In this document: positions 19,900 through 30,726 of the stretch, one piece after another
Layout: each line of letters opens with the position of its first letter
Position numbering within the stretch: position 1 is the first letter of the stretch
Origin: Hirundichthys speculiger
Lineage: Eukaryota > Chordata > Actinopteri > Beloniformes > Exocoetidae
DNA length: 64,000 nucleotides
Reading direction: 5' to 3'
NCBI GenBank assembly: GCA_018398805.1
Contig: JAGFBZ010000169.1
Location: forward strand, 444,501-508,500
The notes under the pieces: generated by a model
Told to the model about the DNA's origin: nothing
Seen by the model: the letters and a program-made list of their open reading frames with translations, nothing else
Database searches by the model: none
Program-made: the position numbers and the translations under genes

Positions 19900-20582
19900 C
19901 CCCCAAAGCATGTATCTGAAGATCTCCTTCTGCTGCTGGATCAAAGGATCTCGCCCCAATCCTTCAGTGACTTCCGGTTATTTCAAGGTGAGCAATTTCC
20001 CCACAAATAAATACAATAAAAAAAAAAAAAAAGTGTCAAATCACTCCATAAAGGCGCGCGTGATCGTAGCAGGCAAACCAAAGTGCACTTTCAGAACTTT
20101 TCCTCCGTCCGGACAGCTGCGCCGCGCGCGTAATCCTCCTGAAGGAAACCAAAAACGCTTCTGCTGAGTCCCGAACCGAACTGCTGCTGCTGCTGCGGTT
20201 CCGCTTTCTTCTCAGACATTAAATGAAACAAACTGAACCCATAAATCGGTCCAATCAGTCGCCTCCCGTCCGCTCAGCCCCGCGCGCTCCTCTCCGGAGC
20301 GAAGATGAGTTTTACTTTGAGCCGAAGCTCCGTTCTTCCTCCTCATCTCCGTCCAGTGACGCCTGGAACGCTGATTGGACGCACAGCTGCAGAGGAGCGC
20401 GTGCGTCCCGCAGTTGGTGCGCGGAGTTTCTTGCTGCGGGAGAAGAAAAAAAAAAAAAAAAAAAAAGCAACAATTTGCCAGCAAATATAATAAATGGAGA
20501 AAAAAAGGAAATGGAACAACACGCGCGTATATAACAAGCTGGTTAGACAAGAAGTTCAAAAGCTCTTCCAAGGGTTTTTATT

Positions 20583-20614
<32 letters not shown>

Positions 20615-21000
20615 AGAACTTAAGTATTCAGTCAGCTGCAGTAAAGTCTCCTAAGATCAGATGGGTTTTGGGTTTGAACGCCTCCTGCATATCAATGCGT
20701 TTCCCTCCTTTCACAGAGGCGCGCGCGCGCCGGAGAGATCTACATACAAAAACTTCCAGCAGTGAGATTTATTTTATTATTATTATTTTTTTTTGTAATC
20801 CTGAAAAACACAACCCGCTTCTGCTGAGAAGTTTCCAGGCCGGGTCAGTTTTCAGGGGCCCGTAAACAGCCCGGACGCGTCGCGGGAAAATGTTCTCCTC
20901 CGTGTTTGCTTCGCTTTTACGAGCCTTCATCAGCGAGGACACATGGAGTCTGTGTTCGGAGCTGACAGCCACGTGCGGCCAGAACTTTCTCATTATTTAT
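19900..21000 (-). promoter_or_regulatory. pou3f3 upstream/promoter region
   Basis: GC- and CpG-rich sequence upstream of the start, with two CCAAT-box cores (minus-strand CCAAT at 20374-20378, plus-strand CCAAT near 20249) and a (CG)n stretch near 20719. No transposon is seen until 21127. An A18 run lies at 20446-20466 and (ATT)n at 20581-20613. No TATA box can be assigned with confidence. Open frames here are composition artefacts. Confidence 0.4.
20579..20613. repeat. (ATT)n microsatellite
   Basis: About ten ATT triplets upstream of pou3f3. Confidence 0.9.
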
Positions 21001-21126
21001 GGATTTCGGCTTGATTTGTGTTGGATCTGGTCCAGAAAGTAAATGATAAACAGGCTCCGAAGTCCATTTTCCCAAGAAACAACTTTTAAATTCACTTCAC
21101 CGTCATCAGGTTTGGATGATTCAAGG

Positions 21127-21973
21127 TAGTTCTGGACCAAATATTTATATCACAGTATTTTTCAAAATTATATCGGTTTCACGGTATATCACTGTATTTT
21201 TTTTTTTTTTTTTGGAAGGCACAACTGGTGTTAACCACATTTTCTAATCATTAGAGGAATTGCTGCAGTAAATTGTCTTAGAATGACCTATTTTACTGTC
21301 ACGAGGAGTGAATATTGTAGAAAAACATTCATATCTACACTAGTATTAATACAGGTTTGCATGGCCTCACAAAATGATACTATTTACAAAGAGGTGGCAC
21401 TCGTTATTCTGATTAAGTGAAGGAATCAGAATGATGATAGTTGCAGTTAAAATACGGAACACTTTTATTTTTCACATTTTGCAAACAAGTTGAAAAAACA
21501 TATTTTGTAAAAAAATCAACATTAACTACACAATGTAAACAACGTTCTAAAGTTGTAGCCGCGGGAGGCAACACCAGCCTGGTGTAGCCTCCCGCGGCTA
21601 CAACTTTAGCTCGGCAACATTAGCAGATTATTGTAGTTTGTTGGACGTCGTCTTTTTTAAATCCACGGCTCCTGGTTCAGGAAGAAGTTCCTCAGTCTCA
21701 TGTTGCCGTTCTGGAGCTTCCACTTCGGGACTTTCTCTGTTAGCATCCGTCACCGTTTAACCAGAAACTAGTAGCGTGTTGCGCCTCCAGTGCAACTGCT
21801 AAACAGTCCCCTGTCAAACAATGTTCTGCGGCACTTACGTTCCGCCGCGCGGCGTTCCCAACGTTGTGTACGCTACAGTACATACTCACCGGTATTACGG
21901 TTTATGAAACATTCATATCATAAGAAAAATAAACACCTGTAGTCGGTATGAACCGGTAAACTGCCCAGAACTA
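21127..21973 (-). mobile_element. hAT-like family B, copy 2
   Basis: 847 bp, the same length as 10637-11483 but inverted. Ends TAGTTCTGGACCAAATATTT and GTAAACTGCCCAGAACTA, flanked by ATTCAAGG (21119-21126) and GTTCAAGG (21974-21981), a 7/8 duplication. It contains the BED-exon remnant on the minus strand and the central hairpin at 21547-21609. Confidence 0.9.
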
Positions 21974-21981
21974 GTTCAAGG

Positions 21982-22857
21982 GAGCCATTTTCTCACCTGA
22001 GGTGCTGCAGCGTCCACAATAACCTGCCAGCAAACGTCTCCTACATGTGGGATTTTTCTGGAAGGTTCCTCCATAAACAGAGCGATGCAGATGCAGAACC
22101 AGCATTTAATGTAATTTATAATCTGTTTAGAGTCCTTATTATTATTATTTCTATGAAGAGATCAGAGGGTGAAAATGCTCTGCAACATCATTTCAGTCGT
22201 ATTGTTTTAGAGAATACAACAGCGCTCAGAAACCTGACGCTTCAGCTGGGAAGCATTTTATATTTCCATTTGTGTGTTTGGGCCCCCAGCTGTCCATCAC
22301 CGGGCCACACCGGTCCAAACCAGACCGTTCACCAGCACCACTCTCCCGCCCTGCATCGTCTCCACATTTCATGATGATATAGGCTACAGAAAATAAAAAA
22401 GAGACAGAATAATCTGTTGTATTAAAATTCACATCTCTGCAGCTTTGCCCTTTAAACTCCGGTGGCAGGACATTCACAGACGCGCTGACTTCAAAGCCAG
22501 TCTCAAAGAATATTAAAGGCTCAACTTCGTCATTACGTGCAATTTATCAAGAGTCTATATGTCCTAACTTCTTGCTCGAGCTATAAATGTTAAATTATTA
22601 ACTGAAGCTTTAAAATAGGACCTTATAAGTGAATTAAGAATGTTTGGCAGCTGCAAAGCTGCAAAAAACCCTCAGAGAAAGTTTGAAAGATATTCTCAAA
22701 TGGAAGGAGCAAATATGGTAATTTGTGTCTGCAGATGTGGATGTTTTTTAACAATTACGACCCAGATAGTTTTCCCACGTAACTAAGGAGCTGCAGAAGA
22801 TGAGCACGTGAACACAGACGATTTTTTTTTTTCTTTTAATGGGAACTGGCTTTGTGG
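21982..22857. other. Unique flank with candidate conserved non-coding DNA
   Basis: No gene is supported. The stretch 22495-22800 is non-repetitive and AT-rich, with ATTACGTGCAATTTATCAAG, CTATAAATGTTAAATTATTAACTG and AAATGGAAGGAGCAAATATGG motifs. That is the texture of a developmental enhancer about 2.6-2.9 kb upstream of pou3f3. This is a visual impression, not an alignment. Confidence 0.25.
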
Positions 22858-22865
22858 GTTTAAAG

Positions 22866-24004
22866 TAGCGGTGCGCGATAACTATCGGGCCGATAACAGG
22901 AAATTATGACGTCATTCCGATAAGTCCGATATCACGACGAATAGCCCCGATAACATTTATATTTCTGTCAACACAGCAGTGTCTCGCTCCCTCTGAGCCT
23001 TGAATGACCAGCAGTGAATGTTATGTTCAAGTAACGTCGGCATAATCAGAAAAACGATTTCTCAATCAGGAAAATCAAGAATATCCCCTCATGTTAGAAA
23101 ACAACTCGTTAACTTGGTAAATATCAATTTTAGTAGTTGCTGACTTGAATTGATATTCCGCAGTATTTTCCCACATGTTACACATAAAAAAAAAAAAATA
23201 GTTTTATTTTTATTTAAGGCTTGAAAGAACGACTAGCAAACGAGGGAACTTTGGAATTTACGTTACACCTTGAATGCAGCCTGCAGCACAGCGCTGATCA
23301 CAACAAACATGGCGGCGTTGGAACTTGGTTTAAAGTTTTCAGAAGAAGATAGTTTGGTGGTTATTTGTGACGAATCCTCCGATTGTTGAATTCTACGAGG
23401 AGGGAAGCACAAGCTTTTAATACGTAAAACCTGATCAGCCACCTACAACATAACAATCACTTCCATGGAGTTTTGAAATCGCGTTTTTATTTAGTTTTCG
23501 TTATTTCAGCTAACGGAAGCTAATGCTAACGTGCGCAAGCCAGCAGCAGTCTCTCCTCTCCCTCATTCCTCTCATCTAAAGCTTCCATGAGATTAAAAAA
23601 TAAAAACTACTGAACCTCATTTACTTTAATTGAAGGTATTAATTTAAATGGAACCACAAGCCAAAATCCTTTAAATGTTAATCTTTTTCAGTTAGTAATT
23701 CTGATGCATGTATTTCCATCAGTTCAAGGAGCCTTTATTTTTTATATCAGTCAGTAATGAACCTTATTTAAGTTGATGTGAGATATCAAATAGGTTTGTT
23801 TGATAGTTTTAAGAAAATGTTTGAGAGGCTTGACAATAGTTTTTCATTAGAAAAAATAAATATCTGTTAATTTAAAGAGTCCAAACTATTTTTGATTTTG
23901 TTTATGTAATGATCTTAGGTATATGTGTGTGTTATTGGTATCGGCCTTTAGGAGCTGAAAGTTATCGGTTATTGGTTTTAAAAAACAGTTATAGTGCATC
24001 ACTA
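22866..24004 (+). mobile_element. hAT-like family A, copy 3 (complete reference copy)
   Basis: 1139 bp, TAGCGGTGCGCGATAACTAT to ACAGTTATAGTGCATCACTA, with a perfect 8-bp duplication GTTTAAAG (22858-22865 and 24005-24012). The decayed BED-finger exon is on the plus strand about 23309-23470 (Phe-Lys-Val-...-Glu-Asp-Ser-Leu-Val-Val-Ile-Cys-Asp). No catalytic domain. Other copies: 1-685, 4903-8459, 38709-39798. Confidence 0.95.
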
Positions 24005-24012
24005 GTTTAAAG

Positions 24013-24925
24013 ATTTGTAATCTAATCTAATAAATAGAAATAACAAAAAAGACAAAAAGTGAATGAAATGTGCGCAGAATCATGAAAATGAGACTTTAAA
24101 TAATAACAATGAAGAAAAGAATTATTCCACAGTTTTTTAAACTTGTTTACCGATCAGCAGGGATTCAGTAAAATAAAAACAGTAAAAACATGCAGAGAAG
24201 CTGTTTGGTGAGTTCGGAGCCGCTAATGTTTCTCATGTGTTGAGCTGCCTGGTCGCAGCAGCGGCTCCTCTATTTGTTATTCATGAAGGAAGCTGGGTGA
24301 AGAGGCCTTCTTATGATGCACATTTTTTCTCGCCGTTCCCCCTCACCCCCCCCTCCCCCCCCTCCCCCCCTCCCCCCCCCCTCCCTCCACGGAGCTGCTT
24401 GACAACTAAGAATATAATCTGTTTTAGCTGTAGCGAATGCTGCAAGTAATCTGCCATAATGAGCACGACTCCGTCAGCTAATTGACATTATTGTTCCTTT
24501 AAGATGGACCTGAAACCCCCCCCCCCCGTCCTCTCGTTGAGTCTTCAGTATGCAGATCGGCCATTTCTGTCCCCAGGCTATTTTCTTTGGTAGACTCTTG
24601 GAATATGTAAATGTACCCCCCCCCCCCCCCCCCCCCTCCAAAAAAAAAAAAAAAAAAGAAAAAAGAAAAAAGAAAAAACATCCCTCATCTGGGCTCCAGG
24701 ACTTTCTCATTCAAAGAAACAGATGATTTTCTCTTCTTTATGCTCTTCTTTTTTCCCTCCTTTTGGTTTACTTTTAGAGTAAGAGAGAAGCACAAAAAAA
24801 CAAGTGCAGAAAAAATATTTTCCAAGGACGACTTTATCAACAAGTTTATTGACAGTTTCTGTAGAAACTGTAGAAACTAATGCTCATGCGTTGAACGTAG
24901 CTGTTATCAGGTTTTTATTTACGCT
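24013..24925. other. Unique flank with poly-C tracts and candidate enhancer
   Basis: Pyrimidine-rich (CCCCCCT)n at 24334-24383, C-runs at 24519-24527 and 24615-24637, then A-rich to 24680. Between them, 24380-24510 holds non-repetitive sequence with CAGCTAATTGACATTATTGT, combining a homeodomain-like TAATTG and a SOX-like ATTGTT. No gene is supported; the flanking reading frames are homopolymer artefacts. Confidence 0.3.
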
Positions 24926-26835
24926 GTATGTTAATGACAACAGTTTGCCCCGACACTAATATTCAAATGTTTGCAGATGATACTGTAGTTTTCATCCATG
25001 GCAGCATGCAGCAGGTCAGTTAACAAAGTCAATGAAAAACTGTTAAACCTGGTTAAAACAGAACTGTTTATAACTGAATGTGTCTAAAACAGTAAGGATG
25101 TTCTTTAGAAAATCAAATAAACACGTCAGTGAGCCGGATGTTTATGTAGAAGGAGAAAGACTACAGGTATCTCAGAGTTTAAATGTCATGATTGATAGTT
25201 ATCTGTCATTTAAAGCCCAAATTAAAAAGGTCTGTCAGCGAGTTAAATTCAATCTGGCAAACTTTAGATATATACGGAACTGAATGTCCACAGAGGCTGC
25301 AGTTACGTTTATCCATTTAATGATCTTTTCCCACATTACATTCTGGTTAACAACTTGTTTCCAGACCAGTGGAACATCTCTGATGCCCATTCAGTCCCTT
25401 TATAAACAAACCCTCAAAGTTCTGGATAAAAAAACCTAGATATCATCACCACTGTTTCATTTTAACTAAATATAAACTCCTGAGTTGGGAAAACCTGGTG
25501 AAATACGCTAATTTATGTCTAACCTATAAGATTATAAATGGACACGCCCCTTCCGTGTTAAGACAATTCATAAAAACAGGTTCATCTGCAAACAAGAAAC
25601 ACAACTAGAGGAGATAATATATAATCCAGATGAGAAAAAGCAGTTTTGGTTAATCTGCATTTTCCATTAGAGCTGCAACCTGAGTGGAACATAAAACCAT
25701 CCCACATTAGAGATATAAGTACATACCAGACATTCAAGTACAACCTAAAACAGTGGTAGTTAGTTAGCCGCCAGATATGTCAACATTAAACATCACACTG
25801 TCAGCACCTCTACTTCTTATTAGTTGTACGATTGTTGCGTTTACATGGGAAGTTTAATTCCTCTTTAATTCAGAATTAAAGTTAAAGCCTGAATAAAAGT
25901 TACCATGTAAACACTTAATTCCATATGAAAATGTCAATTCCGAATTAACTTAATTCCGAAGTAAGTGGCTGGTTTATTCCCATTTTAATTCCGCATTAAA
26001 GTAATTCCGCGGTCATGTAAACACTCATTCTCTTTAAATGAATTCCCGTCTTTCTGCGCATGCTAGTTCTCTTGCCCGTCTGTCGCGATGACGCTTATAT
26101 TCCGGCAGCACGCAGTAAACGGTGTTCAAGAGCAGAGACGATTTATTTAATAAATAGCTTGGAGGAACTGGAAATAATTAAAAGAACAGATGGCAGGAAA
26201 CATAAAAATTGTGAGCTTTTCAAAGCGGCCAGGTTAAATGAAGGAGGTTTCACAGATAGAGACGCCACCCAGGTCAAAAATAAGTGGAATGTTGTTGCTA
26301 ACCAGTTAGCTAAGTTTGTTTTCTTCCGGTAGATGTAAAGACGTCCCCCCCCCCATCCAATTCAGAACCCTTCCCAACCCCCAGACCTAAAGCGGAGTTG
26401 GATAAAGCCAAACTAACGTGTTTTCCATGTAAACCTTAATTCGGAATTACTATTTCCATGTAAACTCGAAGGAAAATAGTTTAATTCGGAATTATTTAAT
26501 TCCTAATTTTAATTCCGAAATTAAAAAACATCATGTAACCGCAGCCATTGTCTTACCTTTTTTTTTTAATCCTCCTTTTTTCTCTTTCCCTGTTTTTCCT
26601 ATATTAACCATCCTCTTTTTATATGTCTTATGTGTTCTTTTATCAATAAGTTTTAACATGATGTTTGTGTATTTTATGATTTTGTTTCTTTTAGTATGAA
26701 TCTGACCTGTTAACACTAGTCTATGGACAACAGATGTAAAATAGCCATTTTGGCTAATTCTGGCACATTTACATTCTATGTTTATTAATGTGCACTGTCC
26801 ATGTCAAATAAACCATAAATAAATAAATATTAATT
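24926..26835 (+). pseudogene. Decayed LINE (L2/Rex-like) reverse-transcriptase fragment and 3' tail
   Basis: After a frame change the plus strand reads Asp-Thr-Asn-Ile-Gln-Met-Phe-Ala-Asp-Asp-Thr-Val-Val-Phe, the Phe/Tyr-x-Asp-Asp catalytic box of non-LTR reverse transcriptase. Next come Leu-Ser-Phe-Lys-Ala-Gln-Ile-Lys-Lys-Val and Lys-Phe-Asn-Leu-Ala-Asn-Phe-Arg-Tyr-Ile-Arg, the familiar C-terminal part of fish LINE pol. Stops and frameshifts are frequent, so it is dead. An inserted Harbinger-like element (25834-26546) separates this from the LINE 3' end, which finishes with AATGTGCACTGTCCATGTCAA and an (AAAT)n tail at about 26800-26830. Strongly 5'-truncated, as usual. The clade is not certain. 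Confidence 0.85.
25834..26546 (+). mobile_element. PIF/Harbinger-like non-autonomous element with Myb/SANT-like frame
   Basis: Ends GTTGCGTTTACATGGGAAGT and (reverse complement) GGCTGCGGTTACATGATGTT, flanked by ATT trinucleotides (25831-25833 and 26547-26549), inside the LINE remnant. It is rich in TTAATTCCGAATTA repeats near both ends. From about 26150 the plus strand encodes Arg-Thr-Asp-Gly-Arg-Lys...Phe-Thr-Asp-Arg-Asp-Ala-Thr-Gln-Val-Lys-Asn-Lys-Trp, which resembles the end of the Myb/SANT-like domain in the DNA-binding protein of Harbinger transposons. No transposase is present. Confidence 0.7.
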
Positions 26836-27269
26836 AGATATTTTTTAATGTAGAGGGTACAGGAGGTCCGTGAGCTGCACGGCCTTGTATTTACTGGACG
26901 GACTGTCTGTCGACGGCGAGCGCGTTGCTGAGAAAACAGAAGCGGCGTTCGTGTGAGTGCTCTTTATTCTCCACCTCTTCAGTGTCATCCTGCGGTTCTG
27001 ATCATGAGCGCGTTTGACCTTCAGCTCTGCCCGAGCCACAGAGATCCTTCACAGCGTGAATCCCCATAAAACAAACCGCCCGCTGTGCGCTTAAATCAGA
27101 AGCAGAGGCGGCGGCGGCGGGAACAGAGGGAGAGCGGCGGGGACCGAGCGCACAGGAAAATGAAAAGCGAAGGATGTGAAGGGGACGTGATCAAAGTGTT
27201 TTCATGTCTAAAGTGCTGCTTTTGCAGAGGATGAGTGATGTGATGCAAACGCGACCGGCAGAGCTCCAC
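26836..27269. other. Unassigned intergenic stretch
   Basis: GC-balanced unique sequence with a (GGC)n patch near 27107. A minus-strand frame at 26845-27039 has no recognisable domain. Confidence 0.3.
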
Positions 27270-27277
27270 TTTTAAAC

Positions 27278-27925
27278 CACACGTGTCAAACACAAGGCCC
27301 GCGGGCCAAATGTGGCCCGCCACGTCATTTTATGTGGCCCTCGAGAGCTTGTGCATTATTAGCTTAAATGTTAAACCAATATTTGAAAACTTAAAATAAG
27401 CTTACACCGCTTTAAAGCACATATTGACAATAAACTACATCTCCCATCATGCATTTCGTTGTTACCCACAATGATAACGGTAGCTATGAGCAAGACGAAT
27501 TTTCAGAACATCTCCAAGAAAAGAAAAATTGATGCACAAGGAAGGCAGTTTCATGAATGATGGGAAAACAACAGTATGTCTCGTGAAAGAGTTTAATCTA
27601 CGTCGGCATTTTGACAGCAAACAGGGAGCTAAGTATGCTAAACTTAGCCTACAAGGAAAACAAAGAACCGCTTCCCGCTTCTGAAACCTAGTTAATAGAC
27701 ACTCTTACAACCACAAACCCTAAGTTTAATATAATAATGAGTTAAATATTTGAAACTTGAATACATAATAAATACAGAAAATGTTATTTAACATTATAAT
27801 ACGGTGTAGTTTAATTTATTTTGATTTAAATTGCATTTTGTTACATTCATGCTGTCAGTCTGGCCCTTCGATGGCAACCATGATGCTGATGTGGCCCCCA
27901 GTGGAAATGAGTCTGACCACACCTG
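27278..27925. mobile_element. hAT-like element 'GTGTCAAAC...GGCCC', copy 1
   Basis: Starts CACACGTGTCAAACACAAGG and ends GAGTCTGACCACACCTG, with flanks TTTTAAAC / ATCTAAAC (6/8). The GGCCCGCGGGCCAAATGTGG block is the common fish Charlie-like MITE. The interior shares AAACTACATCTCCCATCATG with the second copy at 37476-38096. Non-coding. Confidence 0.8.
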
Positions 27926-27962
27926 ATCTAAACGGCTTTTTAAGGAAATAAGTGAGTCCAAT

Positions 27963-28798
27963 TAGTGCTGGGCGGTATGACCAAAAATTTATATCACGGT
28001 ATTTTTCAAAATTATATCCGTTTCACGGTATTTTTTTTTTTGAAGGCACAACTGGGTGTTAACCACATTTTCTAATCATTTAGAGGCAATTGCTGCAGTA
28101 AATTGTCTTAGAATGACCTATTTTAGTGTCAGGAGGAGTGAATATTGTAGAAAAACATTCATATCTACACTAGTATTAATACAGGTTTGCATGGCCTCAC
28201 AAAATGATACTATTTACAAAGAGGTGGCACTCGTTATTCTGATTAAATGAAGGAATCAGAATGATGATAGTTGCAGTTAAAATACAGAACACTTTTATTT
28301 TTCACATTTTGCAAACAACTTGAAAAAACATATTTTGTAAAAAATCAACATTAACTACACAATGTAAACAACGTTCTAAAGTTGTAGCCGCGGGAGGCTA
28401 CACCAGCCTGGTGTAGCCTCCCGCGGCTACAACTTTAGCTCGGCAACATTAGCAGATTATTGTAGTTTGTTGGACGTCGTCTTTTTTAAATCCACGGCTC
28501 CTGGTTCAGGAAGAAGTTCCTCAGTCTCATGTTGCCGTTCTGGAGCTTCCACTTCGGGACTTTCTCTGTTAGCATCCATCACCGTTTAACCAGAAACTAG
28601 TAGCGTGTTGCGCCTCCAGCGCAACTGCTAAACAGTCCCCTGTCAAACAATGTTCTGCGGCACTTACGTTCCGCCGCGCGGCGTTCCCAACGTTGTGTAC
28701 GCTACAGTACATACTCACCGGTATTACGGTATATGAAACATTCATATCATAAGAAAAATAAACACCGGTATTCGGTATGAACCGGTATACCACTCAGA
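27963..28798 (-). mobile_element. hAT-like family B, copy 3
   Basis: Starts TAGTGCTGGGCGGTATGACC. The right end is damaged (…GTATACCACTCAGAAG, next to a C-run), so no duplication is visible. Same orientation as 21127-21973, with the hairpin at 28376-28438 and the BED-exon start on the minus strand. Confidence 0.85.
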
Positions 28799-30166
28799 AG
28801 CCCCCCCCCGCGGTTTAAACGATGACACCCGGTGGACGCACACACGAGCTAAACGCTGTTGTCAGCTGGCTCATTATGTGCGAACGAGAGGCCAGTTAAT
28901 GTGTGAAAATGACTTTCATTAATCCCAACAGATGATCTGAAACGGGCCGAAGCGGCGCTGAAGCCCAGAGCGGATCCTGCAGGGAAACTGGTACCGAGAT
29001 ATCACTCATTTTCTGTTTGTGCATGTGTGCAACCAGGTGTCTGCAGGTGCGCCTTTTCCTCTGAGCGTCTCCGTCCATTAACGAAATGGCGAGAGGTCGT
29101 CTTGGGAAGTGCGGTTAATGTTGACGCCGGACTAAACGCGGAGAGACGAGCGACGTCTGGGCGGAGGGAAGAACAGGAGGAGAAGAGTGGAAAACAAGAA
29201 AACTGGTCGTGACTCTGTAGTTTCCTCACCGAATACGACTGCAAACAGCATGACAGAGAAGTTTTCAGGCAGGAAATACCTGCAGATCTGCAGCTTGTAA
29301 CGGCGGACAACTGCAGCCCTGTACCCGGGACCCGCCGCCCAGCCAAGTCAAACAGCCGGCGTCCCAGAAGGCCCGGCCCGGCCGAGTCTGGCTGGCCCTG
29401 CGCCCTCCATGAATGGAGAGAGCTCTCTGAAGGTCCGCGGGCTCATAAAGGCCCTCTGTAGTTCCAGCGGTTCCTCCGGTGGGCTCGGAGGGAGGGAAGG
29501 AAGTATCACGTAGTAGTTGGATACTGAGCGACCGATGCGGACCGCCGTCACGCGGGTTCCCGGGTTCTCCGTGGTTGCGCACAGCGAAGCCGGGCTCGCC
29601 GGTCGCATCCAGACGCTTTGGACCGCGGGGTCATAACTCAGTAAAGTGATGTCAGTGGCGCAGCGGGAACCGAGCTGTTTCATTGGCTGCGTTGCTCCGT
29701 TGCTCTGGGAGCAGCTCCGCCCACACTGAGGAGGACGAGGCCTTCTGGGCAACAGCTACGACGAGCAACATGGCTTTAATTCTGCGACTTACTGAATAAT
29801 GATACGTCTGCAGACAAGCATGATGACGGACTGAGAGGAATCTGGCAGCTTCATATGAGAGATAATTTATTAATCGTGTGTTTGTGTGCAGATTAAAGAA
29901 TTACAGCTCAGTAGTTCTGCATTTCTGTCGGGTTTTAACAAGACGAACCTCAGTACCCCGGTGAGTTCAGTCCACCAGGCTGCTATTATCCCAACGTTAT
30001 CAGACGAGTTTGAAAACAGGATAATTAAAGAACATTTCATTTTTTTTTTTTTTTAATGTTTCATCTCAAAGTGCAGCAGTTGCAAATCAGCTCAGACGTC
30101 CTTCAAGACACTGAACGCTGGCACATTCGAAAAACCTCCATCAGACACAAAGTTATCAGTAAATAC
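28799..30166. other. Gene-free CpG-containing intergenic stretch
   Basis: Unique, moderately GC-rich DNA (29000-29760) with overlapping open frames on the minus strand that resemble no known family. The pattern could be a CpG island of an unseen transcript (for example a non-coding RNA) but nothing firm supports that. A T-run lies at 30039-30053. Confidence 0.3.
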
Positions 30167-30722
30167 TAGGGCTGTGCCAAAAAAAAAATCGATTTGCATG
30201 TGAATCACGATTCTCATTTGCTACGATTCAGAATGGAAACAAAATGTCTCAAAATCGATTTAAAAGAATACATAAAAAAAAAAAAAAAACTCAGCTGGCT
30301 GTCCGCCTCCATTTTGTAACTACCTGCGACATCCTGGCGCCGCCACGCAGCCGGTTCTGGAACGCATGCACGCACGGAAATCACCAAGACAAAGAGGAAA
30401 CAACAAAGATGGAGGGGAAAGGAGATCCAACCGGCCCGTTTTTGCTAAAGGCTAAAATTTGGTGTCATTTCGGTTTTTACCGAATGCCCGGAAACACCGA
30501 GCTGGACATGACGCACACAGTGTGCTAGCGTTGCAAAACTAAGATCAAGCAGTTCAGCAACACAACAAATGTGCGGGCTCAGAGTTAGCCGCCAGCTACA
30601 GATCAACTAGGGTTGCCAACCGTAAACTCGTATTTTAGTTTATAAATACGGGAGGGTTCCGTTTTTCAAGGGACGGTTGGAAACCCTAAGACCAATGCAC
30701 ACTGCAGCGCATCACGAAGCTC
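30167..30722 (+). mobile_element. hAT-like family C fragment with BED-finger exon
   Basis: Starts TAGGGCTGTGCCAAAAAAAA followed by ATCGATTTGCATGTGAATC, a hAT end typical of fish. From about 30408 the plus strand reads Lys-Ala-Lys-Ile-Trp-Cys-His-Phe-Gly-Phe, then Val-Cys-stop-Arg-Cys-Lys-Thr-Lys and Asn-Thr-Thr-Asn-Val-Arg-Ala, the order of a BED zinc finger (aromatic motif, CxxC, then Asn-Thr-Thr-Asn). A stop codon breaks the CxxC. The right end was not found; the next hAT element begins at 30727. Confidence 0.6.
30608..30688. mobile_element. 81-bp palindromic micro-element 'TAGGGTTGCCAACCGT'
   Basis: Ends TAGGGTTGCCAACCGT and (reverse complement) TAGGGTTTCCAACCGT, inserted after the BED remnant. 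The flanking 8-mers AGATCAAC (30600-30607) and AGACCAAT (30689-30696) match at 6 of 8. This is among the smallest hAT-type MITEs one could expect. Confidence 0.65.
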
Positions 30723-30726
30723 TGCC

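Noticed and set aside
18506..19906. 466-residue minus-strand frame as a single protein
   Set aside because: Only its central part (about 19612-19236) is the genuine pou3f3 sequence; its start and end are off-frame translations of the POU3F3 N-terminus and POU/homeodomain.
29265..29752. Overlapping minus-strand frames in GC-rich DNA as a gene
   Set aside because: No recognisable domain, no consistent codon bias, no clear splice sites; treated as composition artefacts.
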